The notes under the pieces: model-generated
Database searches by the model: none
What the model was told of the DNA's origin: nothing
Seen by the model: the letters and a program-made list of their open reading frames with translations, nothing else
Assembly: GCF_016406125.1 (NCBI RefSeq)
Contig: NZ_CP066339.1
Location: 496,001-560,000 of the forward strand
DNA: 64,000 nucleotides
DNA from: Alicyclobacillus sp. SO9
GTDB lineage: Bacteria > Bacillota > Bacilli > Alicyclobacillales > Alicyclobacillaceae
Reading direction: 5' to 3'
Shown here: positions 1-8,357 of the stretch, one piece after another
How the letters are laid out: every line of letters begins with the position of its first letter
Position numbering within the stretch: position 1 is the first letter of the stretch
Made by a program: the position numbers and the translations under genes

Positions 1-915
1 AAAGTCTTGGCTGCACAAGCAGCTATCTCTATTGAAAATGCATTTCTCTATGAATCCTTGGAGAATAAGGTTGCGGAAAGGACGCAGGAACTGGAAGTAT
101 CTTCTACGGCGTTGGCTGAGGCAAACACCCAATTGGAACAGGCCAATGAGGAACTGCGGAAGGCAGACCGGATGCGGCGAGAATTGTTGGCCAATGTATC
201 CCATGACCTCCGCACACCAATCACGCTTATTGCCGGCTACGCAGAGGCTATTGAAAACGGTGTTGCACAGACCGATGAACAAATAAAGGGATTTGCTGGT
301 CGAATTCACGATAAGACAGTCAGCTTGACAAGACTCATTGAAGACTTGTTCAATTTGGTGCGATTAGAAGCCAAACAGGCTGATTTCAATTTCAGTCCAT
401 GTACCGCGGAAGAATTTCTTGTTTCCATGGTCATGCAATTCGAGGGCGATGTGGAACAGGCTGGTCTGACATTTGCCTGGCGCGGAGTTGAAGCCGCTGA
501 TATTACGGAGGATGGAACGTGGATGTTGATTGATCGCGATCGAATGGAGCAAGTGTTCTCAAACATCATCTACAATGCCATTAAGCACACCGCGCCCGGC
601 GGCACCATCGAGTTGGTCTTGGAAAAAGGTTCAGGAGAGGTACGGTATCAAGTCCGTGACACGGGATCGGGGATTGCTGCAGGGGACCTGCCGCACGTGT
701 TTGAAAGGTTTTATAAGGTGGACAAGTCTAGGTCTAAAGACACCGGGGGAGGACTTGGACTCGCAATTGCAAAACGGATTGTCGATCTCCATCATGGTGA
801 CATTGCTGTAGACAGCATCCTTGGTCAGGGGACCACTTTCACAGTGACTTTAGGAATGCTTGAGGAAGATGCATCACCGGAGCTCATCATGGACCACTCC
901 GATGACGGCGATTGA
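1..915 (+). CDS. Sensor histidine kinase, C-terminal part (cut by window start)
   Basis: The frame is open from base 1, so the gene begins upstream of the window. The first residues (AAQAAISIENAFLYESLE) read like the last helix of a GAF domain, followed by a coiled coil to about residue 55. A HisKA domain follows, with phospho-acceptor His near residue 66 in ANVSHDLRTP, then a HATPase_c domain with N box (NIIYNAIKHT), G1 box (DTGSGI) and G2 box (GGGLGLAIAKRI). It should autophosphorylate and signal to a response regulator that is not in view. The sensing domain is mostly missing, so the stimulus cannot be named. The next gene is on the opposite strand. Confidence 0.93.
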   Translation, partial: KVLAAQAAISIENAFLYESLENKVAERTQELEVSSTALAEANTQLEQANEELRKADRMRRELLANVSHDLRTPITLIAGYAEAIENGVAQTDEQIKGFAGRIHDKTVSLTRLIEDLFNLVRLEAKQADFNFSPCTAEEFLVSMVMQFEGDVEQAGLTFAWRGVEAADITEDGTWMLIDRDRMEQVFSNIIYNAIKHTAPGGTIELVLEKGSGEVRYQVRDTGSGIAAGDLPHVFERFYKVDKSRSKDTGGGLGLAIAKRIVDLHHGDIAVDSILGQGTTFTVTLGMLEEDASPELIMDHSDDGD

Positions 916-962
916 TTCTGCGGTTCATTGAGCCGGAAGGGAACGGAATGGGAACGGAATGT

Positions 963-999
963 AAAAAGGGTATCTTGTGCGCAGACCGCCAAGATACCC
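963..999 (-). terminator. Rho-independent terminator of the minus-strand surface-protein gene
   Basis: A 10-bp perfect stem (GGGTATCTTG at 968-977 against CAAGATACCC at 990-999) is followed on the minus strand by a T run (complement of AAAAA at 963-967). It lies 31 bases past the stop of the gene at 1030-1683. Confidence 0.8.
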
Positions 1000-1029
1000 C
1001 CTCAATCTTCTGTTGGGATAAGACTCCAA

Positions 1030-1683
1030 TCAGGTCGTTTGCTTCTTCTTGGAGAAACGATATAACAGGTAGCCGCCGGCAAGGACTACAGGAATGATGC
1101 CTGCGTAGGGGACTTCAGGCATGTTGCCGCCGGTGGATGGAGAGATGGGCTCTGTCAGCGTAAAGTTGCCGCCAACGGGATCGTCCGAATCAGAACCATA
1201 GTGTGTGCCGAACGGTTGCCACATGGTAAATGCTGTGGTGATTTTTGCGTTACCGGTCATCTTGGCTGGCACAGGTACTGCATAGGTTGCCTGGAACTTC
1301 TGGCCCAACTTGTTTGCTTCCATTACTTTGGATGCATCCGCATAATGGCCGCCCGTACCGGTGGTGGGCTTAATCATTGTTCCGGTTTCGGAGACTGTCT
1401 GGCCGTGGCTGTCCACAAAAGTAAACTTGGCTGTGGGAGGCAATCCGTGAACGTGGTTTTCTCCGCCCTGCGTATCCTGGTTTGACTCAATTACATTCAA
1501 TGTAATGTCCAGTGTTCCGCCCTGGGTTACACTCTTTTGAGTCGTAGTCATTCCGTTTGAATGGTCAAACATGAAGTGATAGGTAGTTTGCGCCATTGCG
1601 ACACTGGGTCCCATTGCCACCGCGGCAACGGCCAATCCTGCTCCAATTCCCACAATAGATGATTTCTTCAAGTTAAGGGTCAA
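1030..1683 (-). CDS. Exported protein with C-terminal PEVPYA anchor-like signal
   Basis: 217 residues, TTG start with SD AGGAGG seven bases upstream. A signal peptide covers residues 1-31 (lysines, hydrophobic core, AMAQ cleavage-like end). The body is rich in Thr and Gly and has no domain I recognise. The C-terminus is tripartite: Gly/Pro linker, motif NMPEVPYAGI, a hydrophobic stretch of about 18 residues, and a basic tail (RFSKKKQTT). This is the architecture of a wall- or membrane-sorting signal but without LPxTG. The protein encoded at 4139-4864 ends in the same way. Before the IS1634-type insertion the two genes were divergent neighbours about 350 bp apart. A cell-surface role is inferred; the function is unknown. 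Confidence 0.8.
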   Translation of the reverse strand: MTLNLKKSSIVGIGAGLAVAAVAMGPSVAMAQTTYHFMFDHSNGMTTTQKSVTQGGTLDITLNVIESNQDTQGGENHVHGLPPTAKFTFVDSHGQTVSETGTMIKPTTGTGGHYADASKVMEANKLGQKFQATYAVPVPAKMTGNAKITTAFTMWQPFGTHYGSDSDDPVGGNFTLTEPISPSTGGNMPEVPYAGIIPVVLAGGYLLYRFSKKKQTT

Positions 1684-2054
1684 TACAATTCCTCCTTACC
1701 CAAATGCACATAGTCAATAGTCAATTCGACCTTTTATTTATTTCCATAGTACCGTGAAATTAACTCAAATTGGCTAAAGAGTTTAGTTCAGGAACCTAAA
1801 GATTCCTTTAAATTAGTTGACTTGAGTGATATCTGTGATCGCAGTTTGTACTTTAAAGAAATCTTAAACAAGATGTACTGCGCATTTTACCCAGTTAATT
1901 ACATCCATATGATATTCTGTGTATAGAATAGATATTTAGTAGTTCTACCTCATCCTTGACAGCACCCTAGACCCCGCAAGGGATTGTAGGGGGGATTTTG
2001 CCCTACAGCACAAATAGCCCCAAACGGATTGGGGCCGTAAGGATGGGATTCTCG

Positions 2055-3854
2055 TTAAACGAGTGTGCCTGAAGACGTGTTGCGTAGTTGGATTGCCTTG
2101 GCAGGAAGCGGGATACCCAGTGCCTTGAGGACCTCGCTTAGGTTCTGTGGTGGCGGTGGAACGCTGAGGAATTCTTTCCCGAGAAACTCGGCTTTCATCA
2201 CGTGCCAACGCGAGAGGTCTTTCATGATTCGCTCGCCTGTGTACCAACGGTCATTCAGTTCCTCCAGCCGTTGCTCGCGCTCGTCTGCGTTGGTCATCTG
2301 CTCTGCTTCTTGCTCTTGCTGCGCCCACCCACGTCGGTACATCACTTGGATCTCTTGCTCGAACAGATAGGCAAGTACGCAGACGAAGATGTGCCCGCGC
2401 ACACGTTTTTCATTCCAGTGGTACACCGGCCCTACATCCAGGAAGTTCTTGATCTCTCGAAAAGCCCGCTCTACGTTCATCAACGTTTTGTAGGAAGTAA
2501 CCACCTGTTCGGCAGGGAGCAACGTGTTGGTCTTAATCACAAACTTTCCGTCGCGTAAGGCTTCTTTGGCGAGGGCCGCCTCATTCCATGTGTAGGAGAG
2601 CTTCTGTTCACTGAACTCCACCTCAAGGAACCCCTGTACACCTTTTTTGGTGAGGATGTCACTGACTTTGAGCATGATGGACTGTGTACTTGCTTTTCGC
2701 CCGCGATGGGGCTTGTCCAACCACGTCTGGTAGTCCACCAATGCCTGTTCCGCTTCCTCCAATGCCGATGTGCGGAAGGCTTCATCCGCCTTCGCCTTCA
2801 GCGGATTGTAGCAGAGAATATAGCGCGCATCTTGCCCTTTCTCATCGTCTTCCACTGCAGATGCGGGCACTTCGAGATAGCTGAGATTTCCGCGCAGCTC
2901 AGTGTAGAGAGAGAGGTCACCGTACTGTGCCAATAAGGTGTCGCTAACCACGCGGCCACGTTTGTGGTAGCCCACAATATAGGGATACTCAAGCGCCGCC
3001 AACAACTCCGTGTTCTTTTTCGTGACCATACCGCGGTCTCCGACGAACACACATTGTTCAACGGAGAAGTCTTTCTTCAAACGCTCCAGAACTTCCTTGA
3101 CGGTCTTTTTGTCCGGCGTGTTTCCCGCAAAGACTTCATGGGTAATTGGCAACCCATCCGGAGTCACAAGCAGACCCAGCTCGACCTGTTCCAGGTCCGG
3201 CCTGTGGGTTCGTGAATATCCATGCTTGCCAATTGGGCAGTGGTGGCCACTGAGGTGCGTACTGGTCAGGTCATAGAGTACAAGCGATAAACGAAAGTTC
3301 AAGAGGTCCGTGAGTCGTTGATAGATAAATGTCTCCAGTTCGGGCTTCATATCCATCAGGTGATCCAGCGCACGATAGAAATGTTGCAACTGCCAGGATT
3401 CACCTTCCTCCTCCGGAAGATACATGTCCTCAATCGTATGAAACAAATCCAACTTACTAGACGGATTCATCAAACGGTTACAGACCATGGCCTTTACATA
3501 GCGAGCTACGTCAAAGGTGACCTGACGGTCTTTGAGTCCGGTCTCTATCGCCTTGGTCAACCCAAGCTGATCCCACAAAAATTGAACCACGTAGGGAACG
3601 CCAAAAGAGAGGGTCGACTTGGGGTCAAAGTCCTCAATCGAACCAGAGGTACGGTTCTGTAGGAGCGATTCAAGGGTACGAATAAACTGCTCAATCTCTT
3701 GCTCAGAGTAGTTATCGATGTTACCAAGACTGGCAATCCGACGCTTTTTAACGGTTTTTCCCTCGCGATAGGACTCAACAATATGCATATACCTGTAGGT
3801 ACGACCATCGGGGCGTTTTGTGGATACAACTTGTGCGAACACTGGGCTCACCAC
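2055..3854 (-). CDS. IS1634-family DDE transposase
   Basis: 599 residues, full length for the family. The catalytic triad can be placed at Asp195 (VLYDLTSTHL), Asp273 (FVGDRGMVTKKN) and Glu462 (NVERAFREIKNFLDV, the YREK-type region), with the large beta-strand insertion between the second Asp and the Glu that marks the IS4 superfamily. The start is within the right end of the element and the stop is about 100 bp from its left end. It should catalyse cut-and-paste transposition of its own element. I see no frameshift or internal stop. Confidence 0.95.
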   Translation of the reverse strand: MVSPVFAQVVSTKRPDGRTYRYMHIVESYREGKTVKKRRIASLGNIDNYSEQEIEQFIRTLESLLQNRTSGSIEDFDPKSTLSFGVPYVVQFLWDQLGLTKAIETGLKDRQVTFDVARYVKAMVCNRLMNPSSKLDLFHTIEDMYLPEEEGESWQLQHFYRALDHLMDMKPELETFIYQRLTDLLNFRLSLVLYDLTSTHLSGHHCPIGKHGYSRTHRPDLEQVELGLLVTPDGLPITHEVFAGNTPDKKTVKEVLERLKKDFSVEQCVFVGDRGMVTKKNTELLAALEYPYIVGYHKRGRVVSDTLLAQYGDLSLYTELRGNLSYLEVPASAVEDDEKGQDARYILCYNPLKAKADEAFRTSALEEAEQALVDYQTWLDKPHRGRKASTQSIMLKVSDILTKKGVQGFLEVEFSEQKLSYTWNEAALAKEALRDGKFVIKTNTLLPAEQVVTSYKTLMNVERAFREIKNFLDVGPVYHWNEKRVRGHIFVCVLAYLFEQEIQVMYRRGWAQQEQEAEQMTNADEREQRLEELNDRWYTGERIMKDLSRWHVMKAEFLGKEFLSVPPPPQNLSEVLKALGIPLPAKAIQLRNTSSGTLV

Positions 3855-3974
3855 CGCTCATAATATTACCTACAATTATACAATATAAATACTTTTATAA
3901 CAAGGAAAAAGTTATCCACTGTCCAAACACATTTTGACCTACATTTTTGAGCTCAAAACACAACTTATCAACAG

Positions 3975-3995
3975 AAAAACCGCGCAACGGCGCGG
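3975..3995 (-). terminator. Stem-loop at the IS edge upstream of the transposase
   Basis: CCGCGC (3980-3985) pairs with GCGCGG (3990-3995) around an AACG loop. On the minus strand it is followed by TTTTT (complement of 3975-3979). It sits inside the right end of the IS, upstream of the transposase start, so it would stop transcripts entering from outside, a known protective feature of insertion sequences. Confidence 0.6.
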
Positions 3996-4138
3996 CTTCG
4001 GGATACTGATAACCTACTTTTCCACAGCTAAACTGTCAAAGATGAGTTCTACTGTAGTTATGCTGTAGTTCTACTATAGTCTCGAGATGCCCTCCGACTT
4101 GTACAAATAGGGCTTATCTTAGGAAGAGGGGACATTAT

Positions 4139-4864
4139 ATGTGGGGTAAGGGAATCATAAAAAAAGCTGTGATAACGGCTGTAGCAGTAGGCAGCCTGCT
4201 GGTCAGTGCACCGATTGCATTGGCTGACGGCGGTGGCAGTGGTAGTGGGTATAGCGGCGGAGGTTACGGTGGCTACGGTGGAGGTTCTGGTGACAACAAT
4301 GGCGGCGGCAGCGGAGACAACCACGGAGGCGGCAGCGGGAGCGGCACAAGCGGTTTTAAGTATGCCTCAGGGTATCTGACGTTTTACCTGAGCAAACAAG
4401 AAAAGCAATCGACCCAGGATTTACAATGGGGTCACACGTATTACGTTAAAATAAATGGAAAATCTGGAAGTGGATTTGGCGGATATGATTTCTGGGTTTC
4501 GCATCAGTCATTCTACTTCTACAACTACTCACAGTCCAAGTTGAGTGAGAGTCCGGGCAAGTGGGGTTCAAATGTTTTTAAGAGTATTGGGACAAAGGTC
4601 TCTACTGGATTTTATAAAGTCAACATTCCAGCCGAAGGGCACTACAGCTCAGGTAAATACATTGTTCAGACCCACCTCTCATTTGGAGGAAAGGACTACT
4701 ATTTCACTTGTGGACCTTCCAATGGATTCACACACGTGACAATCCACGGAAACGGTACGGCAGGAGACATGCCCGAGGTTCCGTATGCAGGAATCTTACC
4801 CGCAGTTGTACTCCTTGGAGCCGGGTACTTGTACCTGCGTCGTCGTCGCAAAACGACACGTTAA
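4139..4864 (+). CDS. Exported Gly-rich protein with C-terminal PEVPYA anchor-like signal
   Basis: 241 residues, ATG start with GAGGGG upstream. A signal peptide spans about residues 1-29 (WGKGIIKKAV then a hydrophobic core ending ALAD). Residues 30-75 are a low-complexity Gly/Ser/Asn linker. The central part (about 76-205) is Tyr/Phe/Ser-rich with predicted beta character and no domain I recognise. The end is GDMPEVPYAGIL, a hydrophobic segment and the basic tail RRRRKTTR, matching the end of the protein at 1030-1683. It is probably displayed on the cell surface. No sortase gene is in the window, so the anchoring enzyme is unknown. Confidence 0.82.
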   Translation: MWGKGIIKKAVITAVAVGSLLVSAPIALADGGGSGSGYSGGGYGGYGGGSGDNNGGGSGDNHGGGSGSGTSGFKYASGYLTFYLSKQEKQSTQDLQWGHTYYVKINGKSGSGFGGYDFWVSHQSFYFYNYSQSKLSESPGKWGSNVFKSIGTKVSTGFYKVNIPAEGHYSSGKYIVQTHLSFGGKDYYFTCGPSNGFTHVTIHGNGTAGDMPEVPYAGILPAVVLLGAGYLYLRRRRKTTR

Positions 4865-4971
4865 AACGATACATTCGTCATTCGGAAATACATCGATTGA
4901 TTTGATAGAATGATTGAAGGTACGAAATGTCACAGTCTTACAAGTGTAAAATGGTAGGATCGCGTTCATGG

Positions 4972-5008
4972 ACCGGCCTCTCCCTCTGGATTGGGATGGG
5001 CCGGTTTT
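4972..5008 (+). terminator. Rho-independent terminator
   Basis: ACCGGCC (4972-4978) pairs with GGCCGGT (4999-5005), followed by TTTT. It closes the transcription unit of the exported Gly-rich protein. Confidence 0.7.
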
Positions 5009-5030
5009 CGCATAGGAACCCATGAAGCCG

Positions 5031-5823
5031 TTGGTTAGTGATCCTTTTGCTCCTTAACACCGATGCTCCCTTGGGATCACAATGGCGCTCCCCCTCCGAC
5101 GATAAGGATCTTTGGAGGCACTAATCGCCCAGCCCCGCTCGAACAGCAGCCGCCGCAGCCAGCGAGGCCCGGTAGATCAACGGGATCGAACGAAAAAATA
5201 AGCGGTGAACTACCATTTATCTACTGAAATTGAAGTTTAGACCTAATAATGGTGTAAACGCGGTAGCCGCTGCGACGGACATAGGGGCACAGAGTCGGCG
5301 CAGGCCCCTGCGCCGTTGGCATCCCGTTGCTTAGTGATCCCGTTGATCCTTATCTCCATACCCGCGACAGAATAGTGATCGATTCGATCACTATCACCAG
5401 CAGGCCCTCCGAAATAGTGATCCCTTTGCTCCTTAACACCGATGCTCCCTTCTGCCTCTCTCGACATTAGTGTGCATTTATGACACTAATGCCGCGGGCC
5501 AGGTGGCATTAAGGATCCTTGGGATCACAATGGCATCGCCCCGCCGACAATAGGGATCTTTGGAGGCACTAACCAGCCTCACCGGCTCACCCCCAGCCGC
5601 CACAGCCAGCGAGGCCTGGGAGATCAGCGGGATCGAACGGAAAGAATGAGTGGTAAACTGCCATTAATCAACTAAAATTGCAGTTGCACCCTAATTATGC
5701 AATGAATCTGGCAGCCGCTACGGCAGACACGGGGCCGCAGCGTGGGTGCAGGCGCCTGCACCGTTGGCACACCGTTGCTTAGTGATCCTTTTGCTCCTTA
5801 TCTCCATACCCGCGACAGAATAG
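5031..5823 (+). repeat. Array A (left part) of the ~430-bp hairpin-rich repeat family
   Basis: Three units begin at the anchor TTAGTGATCC (5035, 5331, 5779). A full unit contains, in order: the anchor; a near-perfect palindrome built around GATCGATTCGATC; a second copy of the anchor-like segment; a palindrome CATTAGTGTC...GACACTAATG; GGTGGCATTAAGGATCC; a segment ending GAGGCACTAA; a GC-rich variable stretch; and an AT-richer conserved stretch with AACGGGATCGAACG. The first unit has lost both large palindromes. The third is broken by an IS1111-type element and resumes at 7512. No protein is supported here. Confidence 0.85.
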
Positions 5824-5936
5824 TTATCATGAACGAAGTCGGCTCCATGTCACAATTTCGTAGGTTAATTGGCAATACTGGATTTGTAAGAGAACCAGAA
5901 AACCAATCAGAGCTACATTGTGAAGGAGCCGATACT

Positions 5937-7052
5937 ATGCAGGATAACACAAAATATGTTGGTTTAGACACGTCCAAAGATACGATTGCTATTGCTGTTG
6001 CCGACGCCGGCAGAGATGCACCAAGGTCATGGGGGGTTATTCCTAACACACCGGAAGCAATTCGAAAACTCATTCGGAAGTTGGGTCAACCTGAGGATTT
6101 GGATGTCTGTTATGAAGCGGGTCCCTTAGGATATGGACTCCAGAGAATGCTTACCCAAATGGGTGTAAAGTGTTCTGTTATCGCCCCGTCTCTCATTCCG
6201 TCACGACCTGGAGATCGAGTGAAGACAGACCGTCGAGATGCAATCAAGCTGGCACATCTACACCGAGCAGGGGAGCTCACAGCGGTATACGTCCCGAACG
6301 AAGACGATGAGGCACTGCGAGATCTAGTGCGCTGTAGAGAAGATGCAAAAGAGGACTTACTAAGAGCAAGACAGCGCATGAGTAAGTTTCTTCTTCGTCA
6401 TGACTTAACATCCCCTGCCAAGATGACAAAGTGGAAGAGCAAATATATGGCTTGGCTACAGCAGTTAAAGTTTTCGAACCGAGCTCTACAACAGACACAT
6501 CAAGAATATCTACATGCAATTATTGTAATTGCACAACGAATTGAACGCTTGGAAAAAGAAATTCACGAACTGGCTATGAAAAGCCCACACAAGCCAGTCA
6601 TTCAAGCACTACAAACACTCCGTGGTGTAAAAGAGCTTACGGCAGTGACCTTAGTTGTAGAGGTTGGAGACTTCCGTCGCTTTACGACTGCCCGTCAATT
6701 CATGGGATATACAGGATTAATACCGAGTGAATCATCGAGCGGCCCTGTGCGACGTCAAGGGAAAGTTACAAAGACAGGAAATACCCACCTAAGAAGAGTA
6801 CTCGTCGAAGCGGCTTGGAGCTATCGCTATAGACCTGCATTGAGGGGGGACATTCGAAAGCGACAGGAAGGGCAGTCCCCTTCTGTGCAAAGTATCTCTT
6901 GGAAAGCCCAGGACCGCTTACATCGTAAATACCTTCGATTGCTCTCTCGAGGTAAGCCTAGTACCAAAGCCATCGTTGCACTTGCCCGAGAGTTAGCTGG
7001 GTTCGTGTGGGCCATCTCTAAAGAAGAAATGAATTCAGTAGCTAGTAACTGA
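5937..7052 (+). CDS. IS110/IS1111-type transposase (RuvC-like DEDD recombinase)
   Basis: 371 residues from the ATG at 5937, preceded by GAAGGAG. The N-terminal DEDD_Tnp_IS110 domain shows the expected acidic residues: Asp in GLDTSKD, Glu in CYEAGPLGYG, and Asp pair in KTDRRDAIKLAHL. The C-terminal Transposase_20 domain has TLRGVKELTAVTLVVEVGDFRRF and the GYTGLIPSESSSG...KTGN block with the candidate nucleophilic Ser. IS110-family enzymes recombine without flanking duplications using a guide (bridge) RNA from the element's non-coding end. The frame is intact. An in-frame extension upstream to 5742 crosses the repeat and is not part of the gene. Confidence 0.95.
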   Translation: MQDNTKYVGLDTSKDTIAIAVADAGRDAPRSWGVIPNTPEAIRKLIRKLGQPEDLDVCYEAGPLGYGLQRMLTQMGVKCSVIAPSLIPSRPGDRVKTDRRDAIKLAHLHRAGELTAVYVPNEDDEALRDLVRCREDAKEDLLRARQRMSKFLLRHDLTSPAKMTKWKSKYMAWLQQLKFSNRALQQTHQEYLHAIIVIAQRIERLEKEIHELAMKSPHKPVIQALQTLRGVKELTAVTLVVEVGDFRRFTTARQFMGYTGLIPSESSSGPVRRQGKVTKTGNTHLRRVLVEAAWSYRYRPALRGDIRKRQEGQSPSVQSISWKAQDRLHRKYLRLLSRGKPSTKAIVALARELAGFVWAISKEEMNSVASN

Positions 7053-7511
7053 GTAAGTTGCCGTTGTCATAGCCCTGTGGGATAACCGTTTGAAGTGATA
7101 TAAAGGCTTGAAGATTGGACTCGAAGGCAAAAGTGTAAAACCGTAGAGGAGAACCCACGCAGATCACTTGTTGCTACGTGGAGAGTCTTTCTCCACCGAA
7201 CGCACGCCAATAGTTAGTCGGAAGCTCCTTGGACGGAGAGATACTATGTGGTAACCAACCCACGCATATCAGAATGCTCATCGTCGAGAAGTTTTTGCCT
7301 TCGAGTCGAGTCTTTCAGCTCAAGTGGCTTGACTTGGAGCCTCTGCAGCCGTGATGACTGCAGCCAAGGCAGCCTATATAAAGTACTTAATGGCCGCGGC
7401 AAATGAGCCTATCACGGCAGCCACTCCAATTCAAGCCACGCGGTACTTAGGTACTCGAACGGTGTAGTGTCATGGAGTCTAAGTTGTAGTTGACACCTTC
7501 GTTCATATCAG
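7053..7511 (+). other. Non-coding right end of the IS1111-type element; candidate bridge-RNA region
   Basis: About 460 bp without a plausible gene, conserved in position relative to the transposase. It contains several short hairpins (for example around GTGGAGAGTCTTTCTCCAC near 7178-7198 and TGCAGCC...GGCAGCC near 7340-7375). In IS110-family elements the guide RNA is encoded in such a non-coding end, and in the IS1111 group it is usually on the 3' side. RNA expression cannot be seen from sequence. Confidence 0.4.
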
Positions 7512-7750
7512 TGATCGATTCGATCACTATCACCAGCAGGCCCTCCGAAATAGTGATCCCTTTTCTCCCTAACACCGATGCTCTCTTCTGCCTCTCCCAA
7601 CATTAGTGTCCATTTATGACACTAATGCCGCGGGCCAGGTGACATTAAGGATCCTTGGGATCACAATGGCATCGCCTCGCCGACAATAGGGATCTTTCGA
7701 GTCACTAATCGCCCGCCCCGCAGCCTCCGCCCCGCAGCCTCATCCGTGTC
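7512..7750 (+). repeat. Array A (right part) of the ~430-bp repeat family
   Basis: Continuation of the unit broken at 5823: the palindrome resumes at AGTGATCGATTCGATCACTATC, then the second anchor-like segment, the CATTAGTGTC/GACACTAATG palindrome, the GGATCCTTGGGATCACAATGG segment and the end GAGTCACTAATCGCCC. The AT-richer second half of a unit is absent. Confidence 0.85.
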
Positions 7751-8357
7751 TAGGTGAATCAGTGCAAGTGGCATAAAGCAGAGAAAAATGAACAAAGGAA
7801 ATGCAACGTAGTACCTCGTTCCGGTACAACACTACTCGAGCGAGGCACAGATACATATTCTGTCGGACTCAACTCCGTTTTGAACGAAAAAGGTTCGGGA
7901 CCGCACGGCAGGCTGCGGTTGGCATCGTACGTCAGTCTGTTGTGGCAGCGCATTGCGGCAGTGTCCGCTGATGGTGACCGCTGATGGTGACCGCTGATGG
8001 TGACCGCTGATGGTATCGGAAGCGTCGGCTGTGGTATGATATACTCCGATGGGTATGAGTTTGTCTGCATGAGCATATAATATCTCTGCTCCCGTCTGCC
8101 GGGAGAGTCCGCCCAGCGGCAATCGCTTTTACATTTTGCGTCTCTCGTCAATACCTATAAGTATTCATGGATATATGTAAACATATGTAAAAATATGTGA
8201 ACACATTAGGCCAGCTCATATTGTGCAGACGGAACACAGTCACAAGGTTAGTTTCGCAAATACTATGGCCCGTACGTTTGGTATTTTGAATGCGCTATTT
8301 CTAAACGCTTTTGATCCCTTTATAATATGGGTACAACGTATATAGGAGGTGGCACAA
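7751..8357 (+). other. Long intergenic stretch with a 13-bp tandem repeat
   Basis: No credible gene. At 7965-8014 CCGCTGATGGTGA is repeated 3.8 times. The part at 8140-8340 is AT-rich and contains TATAAT at 8321-8326, about 30 bases before the next start codon, but no convincing -35 box at 16-18 bp. The open frames here on both strands lack ribosome-binding sites. Confidence 0.6.

Larger units (their letters stand above)
1949..4046 (-). mobile_element. IS1634-type (IS4 superfamily) insertion sequence, complete
   Basis: The ends carry inverted repeats: CTCATCCTTGACAG at 1949-1962 and CTGTCAAAGATGAG at 4033-4046 (13 of 14 match). A 6-bp direct repeat TTCTAC flanks the element at 1943-1948 and 4047-4052 and is the likely target-site duplication. 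The single transposase is intact. Intact ends, duplication and coding frame suggest recent insertion. It lies between two divergently transcribed exported-protein genes. Confidence 0.88.
5824..7511 (+). mobile_element. IS110-family (IS1111-group) element inserted in the repeat array
   Basis: The left side keeps ...ACAGAATAG of the repeat and the right side resumes at AGTGATCGATTCGATC, so the element sits in the left arm of the repeat's palindrome. The AG at the junction may be the duplicated core, so ends are uncertain by two bases. Subterminal inverted repeats ATGAACGAAG (5829-5838) and CTTCGTTCAT (7497-7506) are visible, as expected for the IS1111 group. The coding gene is followed by about 460 bp of non-coding right end. 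Confidence 0.85.

Noticed and set aside
1945-2247. Minus-strand frame overlapping the transposase end
   Set aside because: Shadow of the IS1634 transposase in another frame that runs through the inverted repeat.
5742-5936. N-terminal extension of the IS110 transposase into the repeat
   Set aside because: The internal ATG at 5937 has GAAGGAG and fits family starts; the extension translates repeat and IS end sequence.
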